NCBI GenBank assembly: GCA_030525685.1
Contig: JAUNEG010000018.1
Location: 1-40,797 of the forward strand
DNA from: Atopobiaceae bacterium
Lineage (GTDB): Bacteria; Actinomycetota; Coriobacteriia; Coriobacteriales; Atopobiaceae
DNA length: 40,797 nucleotides
Reading direction: 5' to 3'
Position numbers and translations under genes: made by a program. Below, piece after piece: positions 31,324 to 39,644 of the stretch. The notes below the pieces were generated by a model. That model ran no database searches and was not told the DNA's origin. It saw nothing but the letters and a program-made list of their open reading frames with translations. Within the stretch, counting starts at the first letter, position 1. Every line of letters starts with the position of its first letter.

Positions 31324-31683
31324 CTAGTAGACGGGGTTCTCGACCTCGACCTTGTCGACCTCCCGGTAGGGGGCCAGCGTCGAGACCATCTTCACCGGCT
31401 TGTCGTACGCGTTCTTGACGTAGTGGACCTCGCCCGGGCCGACGTGGATGAGGTCGCCCTCCTTGAGCGAGTGGACCACGCCGTCGACCACGACGTCGAC
31501 CTGACCCTCGAGCACGAAGAAGTTCTCCTCCATGACGTTGTGGTAGTGCGCCTGGAAGTCCTGCCCGGGCTGGAATCGCACTAGGGCGAAGTTCATGCGC
31601 GGGCCCTTCATCAGGTACTTGGGGCCCGAGTCGCCGAAGCGATACTCGAAGTCGTTCTCGTTCACCACGAAGCTCTCTGCCAT
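31324..31683 (-). CDS. Small cupin-domain protein in the lsrRK operon
   Basis: 119 residues, a single-domain cupin. Metal-ligand pattern HYHNVMEENFFVLEG (His46, His48, Glu52 or 53) and a second motif GDLIHVGPGEVHYVKN (His87). It lies 51 bp after lsrK in the lsrR-lsrK operon. No LsrG (an ABM-fold isomerase of phospho-AI-2) is visible in the locus, so this cupin is a candidate for the same or a related step, which is inference from position. The ATG has AGAGGACAGGGAC upstream. The reading frame continues past its TAG into a PfpI/DJ-1 remnant. Confidence 0.82.
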   Translation of the reverse strand: MAESFVVNENDFEYRFGDSGPKYLMKGPRMNFALVRFQPGQDFQAHYHNVMEENFFVLEGQVDVVVDGVVHSLKEGDLIHVGPGEVHYVKNAYDKPVKMVSTLAPYREVDKVEVENPVY

Positions 31684-31734
31684 GTCCCTGTCCTCTCTGT
31701 GAATGCGCTGACGAGAAAAACCACGGGGCCGGGC

Positions 31735-33306
31735 CTACAGGCCGGGGGCCCTCCACATGCTCTTGGTGACGCCCGCCTCGGAGAGCTCGAACTGCTTGGC
31801 GTAGACCTCGCGCCACAGCCGGGAGAGCCGCTCGTAGACGTCCTTGTTGTCGGGGTTGGGCTCGAAGGTGCGGTCCCAGCGCACCACCTGGCGCGCGCCC
31901 TCGGAGATGCTCGGGTACAGCCCTACGCCGTAGCCCGCGAGCACGGCCGCGCCGAGCGCCGTGGCCTCCTTGACCTCGGGGACCTTGACGCGCTTGCCGG
32001 TGACGTCGGCCAGGATCTGCGCCCACAGCGGGCTCTTGGCCGCGCCGCCCGCGAAGACCAGCTCCTCGGGCTCGTTGCCGGTGGCCTCGCGCACGAGCTC
32101 GATGTGCCCGCGGACGAGAAGGGCCGTGTTCTCCAGGATCGCCCGGTAGAACGTGTACTTGCCAAAGCGCTCGGGATCGGGTTCGAAGTTGGTGAAGGTG
32201 GGCGCGGCGTGCGTCCAGTGGATGTAGTTCATGACGTCGGAGAAGCAGCAGACCATGCCGTGGCTGCCGGCGGGGACCTTCTCGGCGCGCTCGTTCATGA
32301 CGTCGTAGACGTCGCGGCCGGTGGCGTCCGCCTCGGCCTTCTCCGCCTGGCAGAAGCCGTCGCGGAACCAGCGCATGACCAGGCCCGGCTTGAAGGCGAG
32401 GGCCTCGTACTGCCAGGTGCCGGGGGCGGCGGCGCAGTTGACGCGCACGCGGCAACCCGGGTCGGTGGCGCCGGAGTCGGTGTTGAACTCGTACTGCCAG
32501 AAGCTGCCGCCGAAGACCGCCGCCTCGCCGGGGAGCACCGCGCCGACGCCGATCATGCCGAGCTGGCAGTCGCCGCCGCCGACGACGACCGGCGTGCCCT
32601 CGGCGAGCCCGGTGTCGGCCGCGCCGCGCGCGTTCACGGAGCCGGCGACCTCACCGCACTCGCGGACGGGCCCGAAGATGTCGGTGCGCAGGCCGCAGCG
32701 CTCGGCGATCGAGGGGTCCCAGTCGCGCCTCTTGAGGTCCATGATGCCGGTCGTGGAGCCGTTCGAGGGCTCGACGGCCAGGTCTCCCGTGAGCTTGTAG
32801 ATGAGCCAGTCGTTGAACATGCCGATGCGCGCGGTCCTCTCGTAGGCCTCCGGCATCTTGTTCTTGACCCACAGCAGGCGCGGCAGGGCGCCCAGCGCGT
32901 AGGTCTGGCCGCTCTCGAGGTAGATCTCGCGCTCGAGGTCCGGGTTCATGGCGATGAGCTGGCCCACCTCGTCGTCGGAGCGGGCGTCCACGTTGGCACA
33001 GGCCCAGATCTCGTTGCCCTCGGCGTCGTAGAGGAGGATGCCCTCGCGCATGCAGGTCGTGGAGACCGCGGCGATGGCCTCGGGCGCCACGCCGGTCTTG
33101 GCCAGGACCTCGCGCACGCAACTGCTCGCGAGCTCCCAGTTGTGCTCCCAGTCAAAGTCCATGCTGCCCGCCCAGCGCGGGTCCTCGCGGTGCGTCCACT
33201 CCTTCTGGACCACGCCGACCTGCGTGCCGTCGACGGCAAAGATCACGGCGCGCACGCTTCCGGTACCCGCGTCCATGGCGAGCAGGCACTTCTCGGTTTC
33301 GCTCAT
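31735..33306 (-). CDS. lsrK: Autoinducer-2 kinase LsrK
   Basis: 523 residues of the FGGY kinase family. The start LLAMDAGTGSVRAVIF, AAVSTTCMREGILLYD, WACANVDAR, VVVGGGDCQLGMIGVG, MRWFRDGFC, LVFAGGAAKSPLWAQILADV and the ending KSMWRAPGL follow enterobacterial LsrK almost segment by segment. It phosphorylates the open form of AI-2 (DPD) in the cytoplasm, trapping it and making the LsrR ligand. ATG 33306 is chosen because AGGAGG lies five bases upstream; an ATG 33 bases earlier is weaker. It follows lsrR by 57 bp. Confidence 0.93.
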   Translation of the reverse strand: MSETEKCLLAMDAGTGSVRAVIFAVDGTQVGVVQKEWTHREDPRWAGSMDFDWEHNWELASSCVREVLAKTGVAPEAIAAVSTTCMREGILLYDAEGNEIWACANVDARSDDEVGQLIAMNPDLEREIYLESGQTYALGALPRLLWVKNKMPEAYERTARIGMFNDWLIYKLTGDLAVEPSNGSTTGIMDLKRRDWDPSIAERCGLRTDIFGPVRECGEVAGSVNARGAADTGLAEGTPVVVGGGDCQLGMIGVGAVLPGEAAVFGGSFWQYEFNTDSGATDPGCRVRVNCAAAPGTWQYEALAFKPGLVMRWFRDGFCQAEKAEADATGRDVYDVMNERAEKVPAGSHGMVCCFSDVMNYIHWTHAAPTFTNFEPDPERFGKYTFYRAILENTALLVRGHIELVREATGNEPEELVFAGGAAKSPLWAQILADVTGKRVKVPEVKEATALGAAVLAGYGVGLYPSISEGARQVVRWDRTFEPNPDNKDVYERLSRLWREVYAKQFELSEAGVTKSMWRAPGL

Positions 33307-33363
33307 TTCGGCCTCCTGCCTTCGGTCCGTTTCCGTCATAGCCTTGCCGCTCGTCGCCGGCCG

Positions 33364-34287
33364 TCAGGCCCCGTCGTACGCGAGCAGCTTCCGTGCCGTG
33401 TCCCCGTCGGTGATGAGCACGTTGAGGTAGCCGGCGCCGAGGACCGCGCGGATGGCCGCGACCTTCTCGCTGCCTGCCGCCACGCCCACGACGTTGCGCA
33501 TCCTGCGCAGGTTGTCGAGGCTCGTGCTCACGATGCGGCTCTCTATGGTGGTGTCTATGGGCTCGCCGTCGGCGTCTATGAAGTGCGTGAGGATGTCGCC
33601 CACGGCCCCCTTCATCTTGAGCAGGGCGAGCTCGTTCTTGCCCAGGATGCCGTTTCGCTGGACCGTGGCGTTCTCGTCCCCGCCGCCGATGCCGATGATG
33701 CTCATGTCGGCGTACTCCGTCATGTGGTAGACGTCGCGGATCGTCGGCTCGTCGAGAAGCGCGTCGCGCAGCTCGGGGGAGGAGACCACGAGGGGGGCGG
33801 GCGTGAGGTACAGGCGCAGCCCGAAGACCTCGGAGGAGATCTTGGGCAGGTAGTAGCTCACGCCGCCGGTGAGGCTCACGATGTTCAGGGCGCTGCCGCG
33901 CCCGCTCGCCAGGTGGTTGAGCACGAGGCTCATCGTGTCGCCGTAGCCGATGTTGAGGTAGCCGTCGGGGCGCAGGTGGTCGGTGACGTACATGGCCGCC
34001 GCGCTCGCGAGGCTGTCGCGCACGTCCGAGCCTGCGGCCGGCGTGGGGATGATGAAGGCGTCGTCCAGGCCGAAGCGCTCGATGATCTGGCGCTCGATCT
34101 GCATCCGCTCGGCGTCGTCCTGGCGGAAGATGAACTGGATGACCCCCTGCTCGCGGGACTCCTCCAGAAGACGGATGACCTTCGCGCGCGAGACGCCCAG
34201 CATGCCCGAGATCTGCTGCTGGGTGTAGCCCTCCATGTAGTAGTACCACGCGGCCTTGAGGACCAGTGGGTACCCGGCTTCGCTCAT
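33364..34287 (-). CDS. lsrR: LsrR-type transcriptional regulator (SorC family)
   Basis: 307 residues. N-terminal helix-turn-helix KAAWYYYMEGYTQQQISGMLGVSRAKVIRLLEE (in two segments), then a SorC sugar-phosphate-binding domain with SLTGGVSYYLPK, GIGGGDENATVQRNG, KGAVGDILTHFIDADG and GVAAGSEKVAAIRAVLGAGYLNVLITD. In enterobacteria LsrR represses the lsr genes until phospho-AI-2 binds. AAAGGAG lies five bases before the ATG. It is divergent from lsrA across 335 bp, has a near-consensus promoter, and heads lsrR-lsrK-cupin. Confidence 0.92.
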   Translation of the reverse strand: MSEAGYPLVLKAAWYYYMEGYTQQQISGMLGVSRAKVIRLLEESREQGVIQFIFRQDDAERMQIERQIIERFGLDDAFIIPTPAAGSDVRDSLASAAAMYVTDHLRPDGYLNIGYGDTMSLVLNHLASGRGSALNIVSLTGGVSYYLPKISSEVFGLRLYLTPAPLVVSSPELRDALLDEPTIRDVYHMTEYADMSIIGIGGGDENATVQRNGILGKNELALLKMKGAVGDILTHFIDADGEPIDTTIESRIVSTSLDNLRRMRNVVGVAAGSEKVAAIRAVLGAGYLNVLITDGDTARKLLAYDGA

Positions 34288-34314
34288 CCTGTCTCCTTTG
34301 TGGATGGGGTGGAC

Positions 34315-34376
34315 ATTTGTCATACAGAAATACAAAAGTACGATTTAGATATACCGCGAGCATACAGCCGTGTCAA
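34315..34376 (-). promoter_or_regulatory. lsrR promoter with downstream operator-like dyad
   Basis: On the minus strand TTGACA (34376-34371), a 17-bp spacer and TATATC (34353-34348) form the best promoter in the window. Just past the start point, ATTTGT (34315-34320) and ACAAAA (34332-34337) form an imperfect dyad suitable for self-repression by LsrR. Operator identity is inferred. Confidence 0.65.
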
Positions 34377-34466
34377 TGGGCACGGGCGAGAAAACGATAA
34401 AGTTTTGCTTTGGATTGTCGAGTAGGTCGGGCGTTCTCAAAATGTGTGAAACGAGGCGCACAATGC

Positions 34467-34502
34467 TGAACAAATGACCGACAACTGAGCAAAAATGAAC
34501 CG
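34467..34502 (+). promoter_or_regulatory. Tandem operator-like repeats upstream of lsrA
   Basis: TGAACAAATGACCG (34467-34480) is repeated as TGAGCAAAAATGAACCG (34486-34502), 19 bp apart start to start, in an A+T-rich patch between the two divergent lsr operons. A possible -10, TATAAC, lies at 34573-34578. These are candidate LsrR sites; the rest of 34377-34622 shows no gene. Confidence 0.4.
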
Positions 34503-34622
34503 TTCACCGCACGCACGTTACCGCTCGCCCCCCGTGCGCTATGGGCGGGGCGGGCGTATGGATATCGTCACCTATAACAGCGTTGCCGTCTCATGCGTCC
34601 GTCTGCGAGGAGGGGAGACATA

Positions 34623-36182
34623 GTGCCCATGGCAAACGAGCCCAGCAAGACCGCTCAGGAGGCTCAGCCCCAGGTCTCCAAGAAGCAGGACGTCCTTCTC
34701 TCTGTCCGCGACATCCACAAGTCGTTCGGGACCAACCACGTGCTCAAGGGCATCAGCCTTGACCTGCGCCCCGGCGAGGTTCTCGCCCTCATCGGCGGCA
34801 ACGGCGCCGGCAAGTCCACGCTCATGAAGATCGTCATGGGCATCTACGGCCCCGACAGCGGCGAGGTCTACATCGACAACGAGAAGGTCGACGTCTCCAA
34901 CCCCAAGGTCGCCCTCGAGCACAGCATCTACATGGTGCCGCAGGAGCCCATGCTCTTCCCCAACATGACGGTGCGCGAGAACGTGACCATCGGCTTCAAC
35001 GCCCGCCAGGCCGACCTCGACCGCGAGCTCATGGAGGTCATGGACCAGATCGGCTGGCACCTCGACCCCGACCGCAAGGCCTCCACGCTCTCCATCGCCG
35101 AGCAGGGCATGGTCGAGATCCTGCGCGGCATGATGCGCCACTCCGAGGTGCTCATCCTCGACGAGCCCACCTCCGCCCTCACCTTCGACGAGGTGAACGC
35201 CCTCTTCAGGGTCATCGAGGGCCTGCGCGAGAAGAACATCGGCATCATCTACATCACGCACCGCCTCGCTGAGGTCTTCCAGATCGCCACGAGCGTCTCC
35301 ATCCTGCGCGACGGCATCGTCACCATGCAGGGCTCCACGAAGGACTTCACCCGCGAGGACCTCGTGAAGGGCCTGCTGCCTCCCAACGCGGGCTCGGTCA
35401 AGGAGGCCGCCGCCCAGAAGCGCGAGATCGACTACACGGCCAAGCCCGTGCTCGAGCTCCAGAACCTCAGCGGCTACGGCTTCGCCGACGTCAACCTCAA
35501 GGTCTATCCCGGCGAGATCGTGGGTCTCGCGGGCGTCATCGGCGCCGGCCGCACGGAGATGGCCACGACGATCTTCGGGCGTGACAGGGTCCTCGGCGGG
35601 AAGGTCCTTCTCGACGGCAGGGACATCACCGGCCTCTCCACCACCGCCGTCATCGGCGAGGGCGTCAACTACGTCCCCGAGGACCGCTTCCGCGACGGCC
35701 TCTTCCGCATCCGCGACGTCGAGGAGAACACCACGAGCGCGCTGCTCGCGCACGGGCTGGGCAAGTTCATCCTCGGCCGCAAGGAGGCGGGGCGCGTCAG
35801 CCAGCACTACGTCGACAACTTCCGCACCAAGGTGACCGGCCTCACGCAGGAGGTCGGCGGCCTCTCCGGCGGCAACCAGCAGAAGATCGTCATCGGGCGC
35901 GCCTTCGCCACCAACCCGCGCCTGGTCATCCTCGACGAGCCCACCCGCGGCATCGACGCCGCCGCCCGAGGCGACGTCTACGCCGTCCTGCAGCAGCTCC
36001 GCGAGACCGGGGTCTCGATCCTGCTCATCTCCTCCGACATGGAGGAGGTCGTGGAGCTCGCCGACCGCGCCCTGACGATGTTCCAGGGCCGCATCAACGG
36101 CGAGTTCGTCGGCGACCAGATCACCCAGGACAACCTCATGTCCGCCTCCTTCGGCGTCACCGGGGAGGCGAGGAGCGCATGA
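34623..36182 (+). CDS. lsrA: AI-2 import ABC transporter, ATP-binding protein LsrA
   Basis: 519 residues with two ABC domains, as in sugar importers. Domain 1 has Walker A GGNGAGKST, a weak signature (SIAEQGMVEIL) and Walker B VLILDEPTSAL; domain 2 has the degenerate Walker A GVIGAGRTEMA typical of this family, LSGGNQQK and LVILDEPTRGID. It powers uptake through LsrC and LsrD. I choose the GTG at 34623 because AGGAGGGG ends seven bases upstream; ATG at 34629 is the alternative. The specific LsrA call rests on the surrounding lsr genes, since other sugar importers have the same layout. Confidence 0.9.
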   Translation: MPMANEPSKTAQEAQPQVSKKQDVLLSVRDIHKSFGTNHVLKGISLDLRPGEVLALIGGNGAGKSTLMKIVMGIYGPDSGEVYIDNEKVDVSNPKVALEHSIYMVPQEPMLFPNMTVRENVTIGFNARQADLDRELMEVMDQIGWHLDPDRKASTLSIAEQGMVEILRGMMRHSEVLILDEPTSALTFDEVNALFRVIEGLREKNIGIIYITHRLAEVFQIATSVSILRDGIVTMQGSTKDFTREDLVKGLLPPNAGSVKEAAAQKREIDYTAKPVLELQNLSGYGFADVNLKVYPGEIVGLAGVIGAGRTEMATTIFGRDRVLGGKVLLDGRDITGLSTTAVIGEGVNYVPEDRFRDGLFRIRDVEENTTSALLAHGLGKFILGRKEAGRVSQHYVDNFRTKVTGLTQEVGGLSGGNQQKIVIGRAFATNPRLVILDEPTRGIDAAARGDVYAVLQQLRETGVSILLISSDMEEVVELADRALTMFQGRINGEFVGDQITQDNLMSASFGVTGEARSA

Positions 36183-36241
36183 GATCGACCAGCCCGCGTC
36201 TCCCCATGAATGTCGACCGTTCTCGAGAGGGGGTGTGAGCC

Positions 36242-37276
36242 GTGCAGATCGTGAGGAAGCTCCTCCACGCACGGGGCCTGACGAGCCTGCTGTTCCTGAT
36301 CGCGCTCTTCGTGATCGTGGGGATCATCAACCCGTCGTTCCTCTCGCCGAGCAGCATCGCTGCGTGCTTCAACACGTCGGTCGTGTACACGCTCGTTGCG
36401 GTGGGCATGGCGTTCACGCTGTTCACCGGTAACCTGGACGTCTCCATCGGCTCCAACCTCGGCCTCGTCGCCGCGGTCGTGGGCTCGATGCTGCGCGACG
36501 GGCAGCCGCTCATGCTCGCCGTCCTCGTGGGCCTGCTGATCGGCGCGGTGATCGGCCTGGTCAACGCCTGGGGCGTGGCCGTCATGGGCGCGCCGGCGCT
36601 GATCTTCACGCTCGGCGTGAACGGCATCCTGCGCGGCGTCATGTACGTCTACACCAACGGCGCCTGGGTCGAGAACCTCCCCAAGGAGTTCAAGGACTTC
36701 TCGTCGGTGACGGCTGTCGGCGACCTCACGGTCTACTACTGCGTCACCATCCTCGCGGTGGTGGGCATCCACTTCCTGCTCACCCGAACGCGCAGCGGCC
36801 GCTACTTCCAGGCCGTGGGCGACAACGACCAGGGTGCCACGCTCGTCGGCCTGCCCACGCTCCAGACCAAGGTCCTCGCCTACGTGATCTGCGGCGTCAT
36901 GGCCGCCGTCGCCGGCATCATCTTCGCCAGCCGTATCGGCTTCGTCACCCCGCAGTCCGGCGACGGCTACGAGATGAAGGCCATCGCGGCGTGCGTCCTG
37001 GGCGGCGTCTCGCTGCTCGGCGGCGTGGGCACGGTCCTCGGCTCCGCCATCGGTGCCGTCATCATGGCGTCGATCAGCTACCTACTCGTCTTCATGGGCT
37101 TCTCGTCCAACTACGACAACGCGATCACCGGCGTCATCCTGATCGTCATCGTCGTCGCCGACGCCCTGATCCAGCACCGCTCCATGGTCAAGAACCGGCG
37201 GGCGCGCCTCATGGCGCGCGTGTCCCAGGGCAACGCCGCGGGCGCGGGTGCCGAGAAGGGCGGTGATGCCAGGTGA
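36242..37276 (+). CDS. lsrC: AI-2 import ABC transporter permease LsrC
   Basis: 344 residues, close to the 342 of the enteric protein, with eight to ten membrane helices and the RbsC/LsrC-type motifs GNLDVSIGS, VAVMGAPALIFTLGVNGILRG and AIAACVLGGVSLLGGVGTVLGSAIG. It forms half of the membrane channel for AI-2. The start is GTG with AGGGGGTG upstream. It overlaps lsrD by four bases (GTGA), so the two permeases are translationally coupled. It follows lsrA by 59 bp. Confidence 0.9.
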   Translation: MQIVRKLLHARGLTSLLFLIALFVIVGIINPSFLSPSSIAACFNTSVVYTLVAVGMAFTLFTGNLDVSIGSNLGLVAAVVGSMLRDGQPLMLAVLVGLLIGAVIGLVNAWGVAVMGAPALIFTLGVNGILRGVMYVYTNGAWVENLPKEFKDFSSVTAVGDLTVYYCVTILAVVGIHFLLTRTRSGRYFQAVGDNDQGATLVGLPTLQTKVLAYVICGVMAAVAGIIFASRIGFVTPQSGDGYEMKAIAACVLGGVSLLGGVGTVLGSAIGAVIMASISYLLVFMGFSSNYDNAITGVILIVIVVADALIQHRSMVKNRRARLMARVSQGNAAGAGAEKGGDAR

Positions 37277-38325
37277 TCGAGAAGATCAAGGGCTTCTACG
37301 CCACGCACGGCCAGGCGAGCTGGAACACCATCCTGATCGCCCTGCTCGTCCTCGAGTTCGTGGTCTTCGGCATGGCCAACGACCGGTTCCTCCGTCCGGC
37401 GCTGCTCTTCACGAGCATCAACGACAACCTGCCCACCTTCATGCTCTCGCTCTTCGTTACGCTGATCATGGTCACCGGCGGTATCGACATCCAGGTGTCC
37501 TCCCTCGTGGGCCTCACGTCGATCACGATCGGCGTCGCCTGGCAGGACTTCGGCCTGCCGATCTGGGGCGCCGTGGGCCTCGCCTTCGTGCTCGTGACCC
37601 TGTGCGGCGCGCTCTCGGGGTTCCTGATCGCGTACTGCCGGGTGCAGGCGATGGTCGTCACGCTGGGCGGCAGCTTCCTGTTCTCGGGCATGGCCCTGCT
37701 CGTCTCGACGCTCTCCAAGACCGAGAGCTACCTCGGCATCAGCGGCTTCCCGGAGGACTTCCGCTTCGTCGGCACCTATGACGTGGGTGGCGTCGTTCCC
37801 ATCCAGATCTTCATCTACGCGCTCATGCTCGTGGTCGCGTTCATCCTGCTCCACAAGACCAAGTACGGACGCAGGATCTTCCTCACGGGCGTGAACCAGA
37901 GCGCGGCCGAGTACTCCGGCATCAACACCCGCCGCGTGATCATGTCCACCTACATCCTGTCCGCCGTCGCCGCGGCGATCGCCGGCACGGTGACCACCGC
38001 CTACCTCGGCACGTCTCGCTCCGACCTCGGCGGCGACCTCACGATGGACATCATCACCGCCGTCGTCCTCGGCGGCACGATCTCCACGGGCGGCAAGGGC
38101 TCGATCGTCGGCACGGCGCTCGCGTCGTTCCTGATCGCGTTCCTGCGCTTCGGCCTGCCCCTGTGCTTCAAGATCAGCACCCAGTACCTGGACATCCCCG
38201 TCGGAATCCTGCTGGTGGCCGTCATCGTCGGTCGCTCCGCAGCCGGCGTGGGCGGGTTCGGACCCTGGCTTCGGTCGCTGCTTCCGGGGAAGGGCAGCGA
38301 TAAGGAACGTTCGGTGAGCACGTAA
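37273..38325 (+). CDS. lsrD: AI-2 import ABC transporter permease LsrD
   Basis: 350 residues, slightly longer than the enteric LsrD. Motifs TGGIDIQVSSLVGLTS, QAMVVTLGGSFLFSGMALL, GVNQSAAEYSGINTRRV and DIITAVVLGGTISTGGKGSIVGT mark it as the second permease of a sugar/AI-2 importer. The GTG start overlaps the lsrC stop. The downstream gap to lsrB is 41 bp and contains the 9-bp direct repeat GCACGTAAG, whose first copy covers the lsrD stop codon. Confidence 0.9.
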   Translation: MIEKIKGFYATHGQASWNTILIALLVLEFVVFGMANDRFLRPALLFTSINDNLPTFMLSLFVTLIMVTGGIDIQVSSLVGLTSITIGVAWQDFGLPIWGAVGLAFVLVTLCGALSGFLIAYCRVQAMVVTLGGSFLFSGMALLVSTLSKTESYLGISGFPEDFRFVGTYDVGGVVPIQIFIYALMLVVAFILLHKTKYGRRIFLTGVNQSAAEYSGINTRRVIMSTYILSAVAAAIAGTVTTAYLGTSRSDLGGDLTMDIITAVVLGGTISTGGKGSIVGTALASFLIAFLRFGLPLCFKISTQYLDIPVGILLVAVIVGRSAAGVGGFGPWLRSLLPGKGSDKERSVST

Positions 38326-38366
38326 GGGAAGTACGTTAGCAAGGCACGTAAGAAGGAGGAAGCACC

Positions 38367-39494
38367 ATGAAAGAGATGACTCGTCGCAACTTCCTGAAGG
38401 TCGCCGGCGTCGGCGCGACCGTCGCGGGCCTCGGGCTCGTCGGCTGCGGCGGCGGTGGCGGGGATGCCGAGGAGCCCGCTGGTGACGACGCTGCCGAGGG
38501 CGGCTCCGTCGAGGGCCTGACCGTTGCCTTCATCCCCAAGGTCACCGGCAACGCGTTCTTCGAGTCCGCCAACGACGGCGCCCAGGAGTACGCCGGCAAG
38601 TGGGGCATGACGGTCGACTACATCGGCGACGCCGAGGCCTCCGTCACCGCGCAGGTCTCCGTCATCAACCAGGCTGTCGCCAACGGCGCTGACGCCATCT
38701 GCATCTCCACCGTCGACGCCTCCGGCGTCTCCGACGCCCTCAAGGAGGCCGCGGCCGCCGGCGTCGTCGTCGCCACGTGGGACTCCGACGCCAACCCCGA
38801 GGACCGCACCCTCATGGTCTCCCAGGGCACGCCCGACATCCTCGCCGACATGCTGATCGAGATGTCCGTCGCCGGCCTCGAGCAGCGCGGCATCGACCCG
38901 GCCAACGACCCGCTCACCTACGTCTGGCACTACTCCCAGGCCACCGTCACCGACCAGAACTCCTGGTACGAGGCCGCTCAGGCCAAGATCGCGGAGCAGT
39001 ATCCCAACTGGGAGAACGTCCACGAGAACTACTACTCCAACCAGGACGCCGAGCTCGCCATCACGACCGGCGAGGCCATCCTCGACGCCTTCCCTGAGAT
39101 CGACCTGATCATCTGCAACGACTCCACCGCTCTCCCCGGCCAGCTCCAGGCCGCCGAGAACCGTGGCCTCACGCAGGACGACATCACGATCACCGGCTTC
39201 GCCTCCCCGCAGTCCGTCAAGGCCTACTGCGAGAACGGCACCATCTACAACTGGGGTCTGTGGGACTGCGCCGTCCAGGGCGCCATGGGCTGCTACTGCG
39301 CCGCCTACATCGCCGCTGGCAACACGGTCAAGGTCGGCGACACCATCTCCATCCCGGAGATCGGCGACGTCACCGTCGAGGCCAACGACTCCATCGCCGA
39401 GGGCGTCGAGACGGCTGAGGAGAACAACGGCGTCGTGCTGCTCCCCGAGCGCCTGATCTTCACCTCGGAGAACATGAACGACTACAACTTCTGA
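38367..39494 (+). CDS. lsrB: AI-2-binding lipoprotein LsrB
   Basis: 375 residues. N-terminus TRRNFLK is a twin-arginine export motif and LVGC a lipobox with Cys27, so it should be a Tat-exported lipoprotein on the outer face of the membrane. The mature part follows LsrB: FIPKVTGNAFF (Lys58), TWDSDANPE (Asp139), TVTDQNSW (Asp196, Gln197), GFASPQSVKAY, NGVVLLPERLIFTSENM. Where the enteric ligand site has Pro and Ala in APDANALP, this protein has Asn251 and Ser253 (CNDSTALP). The ATG has AGGAGG about nine bases upstream. Confidence 0.93.
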   Translation: MKEMTRRNFLKVAGVGATVAGLGLVGCGGGGGDAEEPAGDDAAEGGSVEGLTVAFIPKVTGNAFFESANDGAQEYAGKWGMTVDYIGDAEASVTAQVSVINQAVANGADAICISTVDASGVSDALKEAAAAGVVVATWDSDANPEDRTLMVSQGTPDILADMLIEMSVAGLEQRGIDPANDPLTYVWHYSQATVTDQNSWYEAAQAKIAEQYPNWENVHENYYSNQDAELAITTGEAILDAFPEIDLIICNDSTALPGQLQAAENRGLTQDDITITGFASPQSVKAYCENGTIYNWGLWDCAVQGAMGCYCAAYIAAGNTVKVGDTISIPEIGDVTVEANDSIAEGVETAEENNGVVLLPERLIFTSENMNDYNF

Positions 39495-39508
39495 GTCGCT
39501 TCTCCTTT

Positions 39509-39549
39509 CCCGCGCCGGCGGCAGCTCCCCGTGGAGCCGCCGGCGCGGG
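39509..39549 (+). promoter_or_regulatory. 14-bp hairpin between lsrB and lsrF
   Basis: CCCGCGCCGGCGGC (39509-39522) pairs perfectly with its complement (39536-39549); a second stem GGTCGGGC/GCCCGACC follows at 39578-39614. There is no T run. It may shield the lsrB mRNA end and lower lsrF expression, a common arrangement for abundant binding proteins. Confidence 0.6.
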
Positions 39550-39644
39550 TCGCGGGGCGTCGCGTCGTGTGCGGAGAGGTCGGGCCCCTTCCGGGCGCCG
39601 GGACGAGCCCGACCCCTCCTTACAGGACAAGAGAAAGGACAGAC

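Noticed and set aside
38318..38352. Direct repeat GCACGTAAG spanning the lsrD stop and the lsrB leader
   Set aside because: Two 9-bp copies 26 bp apart are notable but could be chance or a small local duplication; no function suggested.
34623..39494. Ribose ABC importer (rbsACB)
   Set aside because: The binding protein, kinase, regulator and LsrF follow the AI-2 system closely; the ribokinase in the window is 28 kb away.
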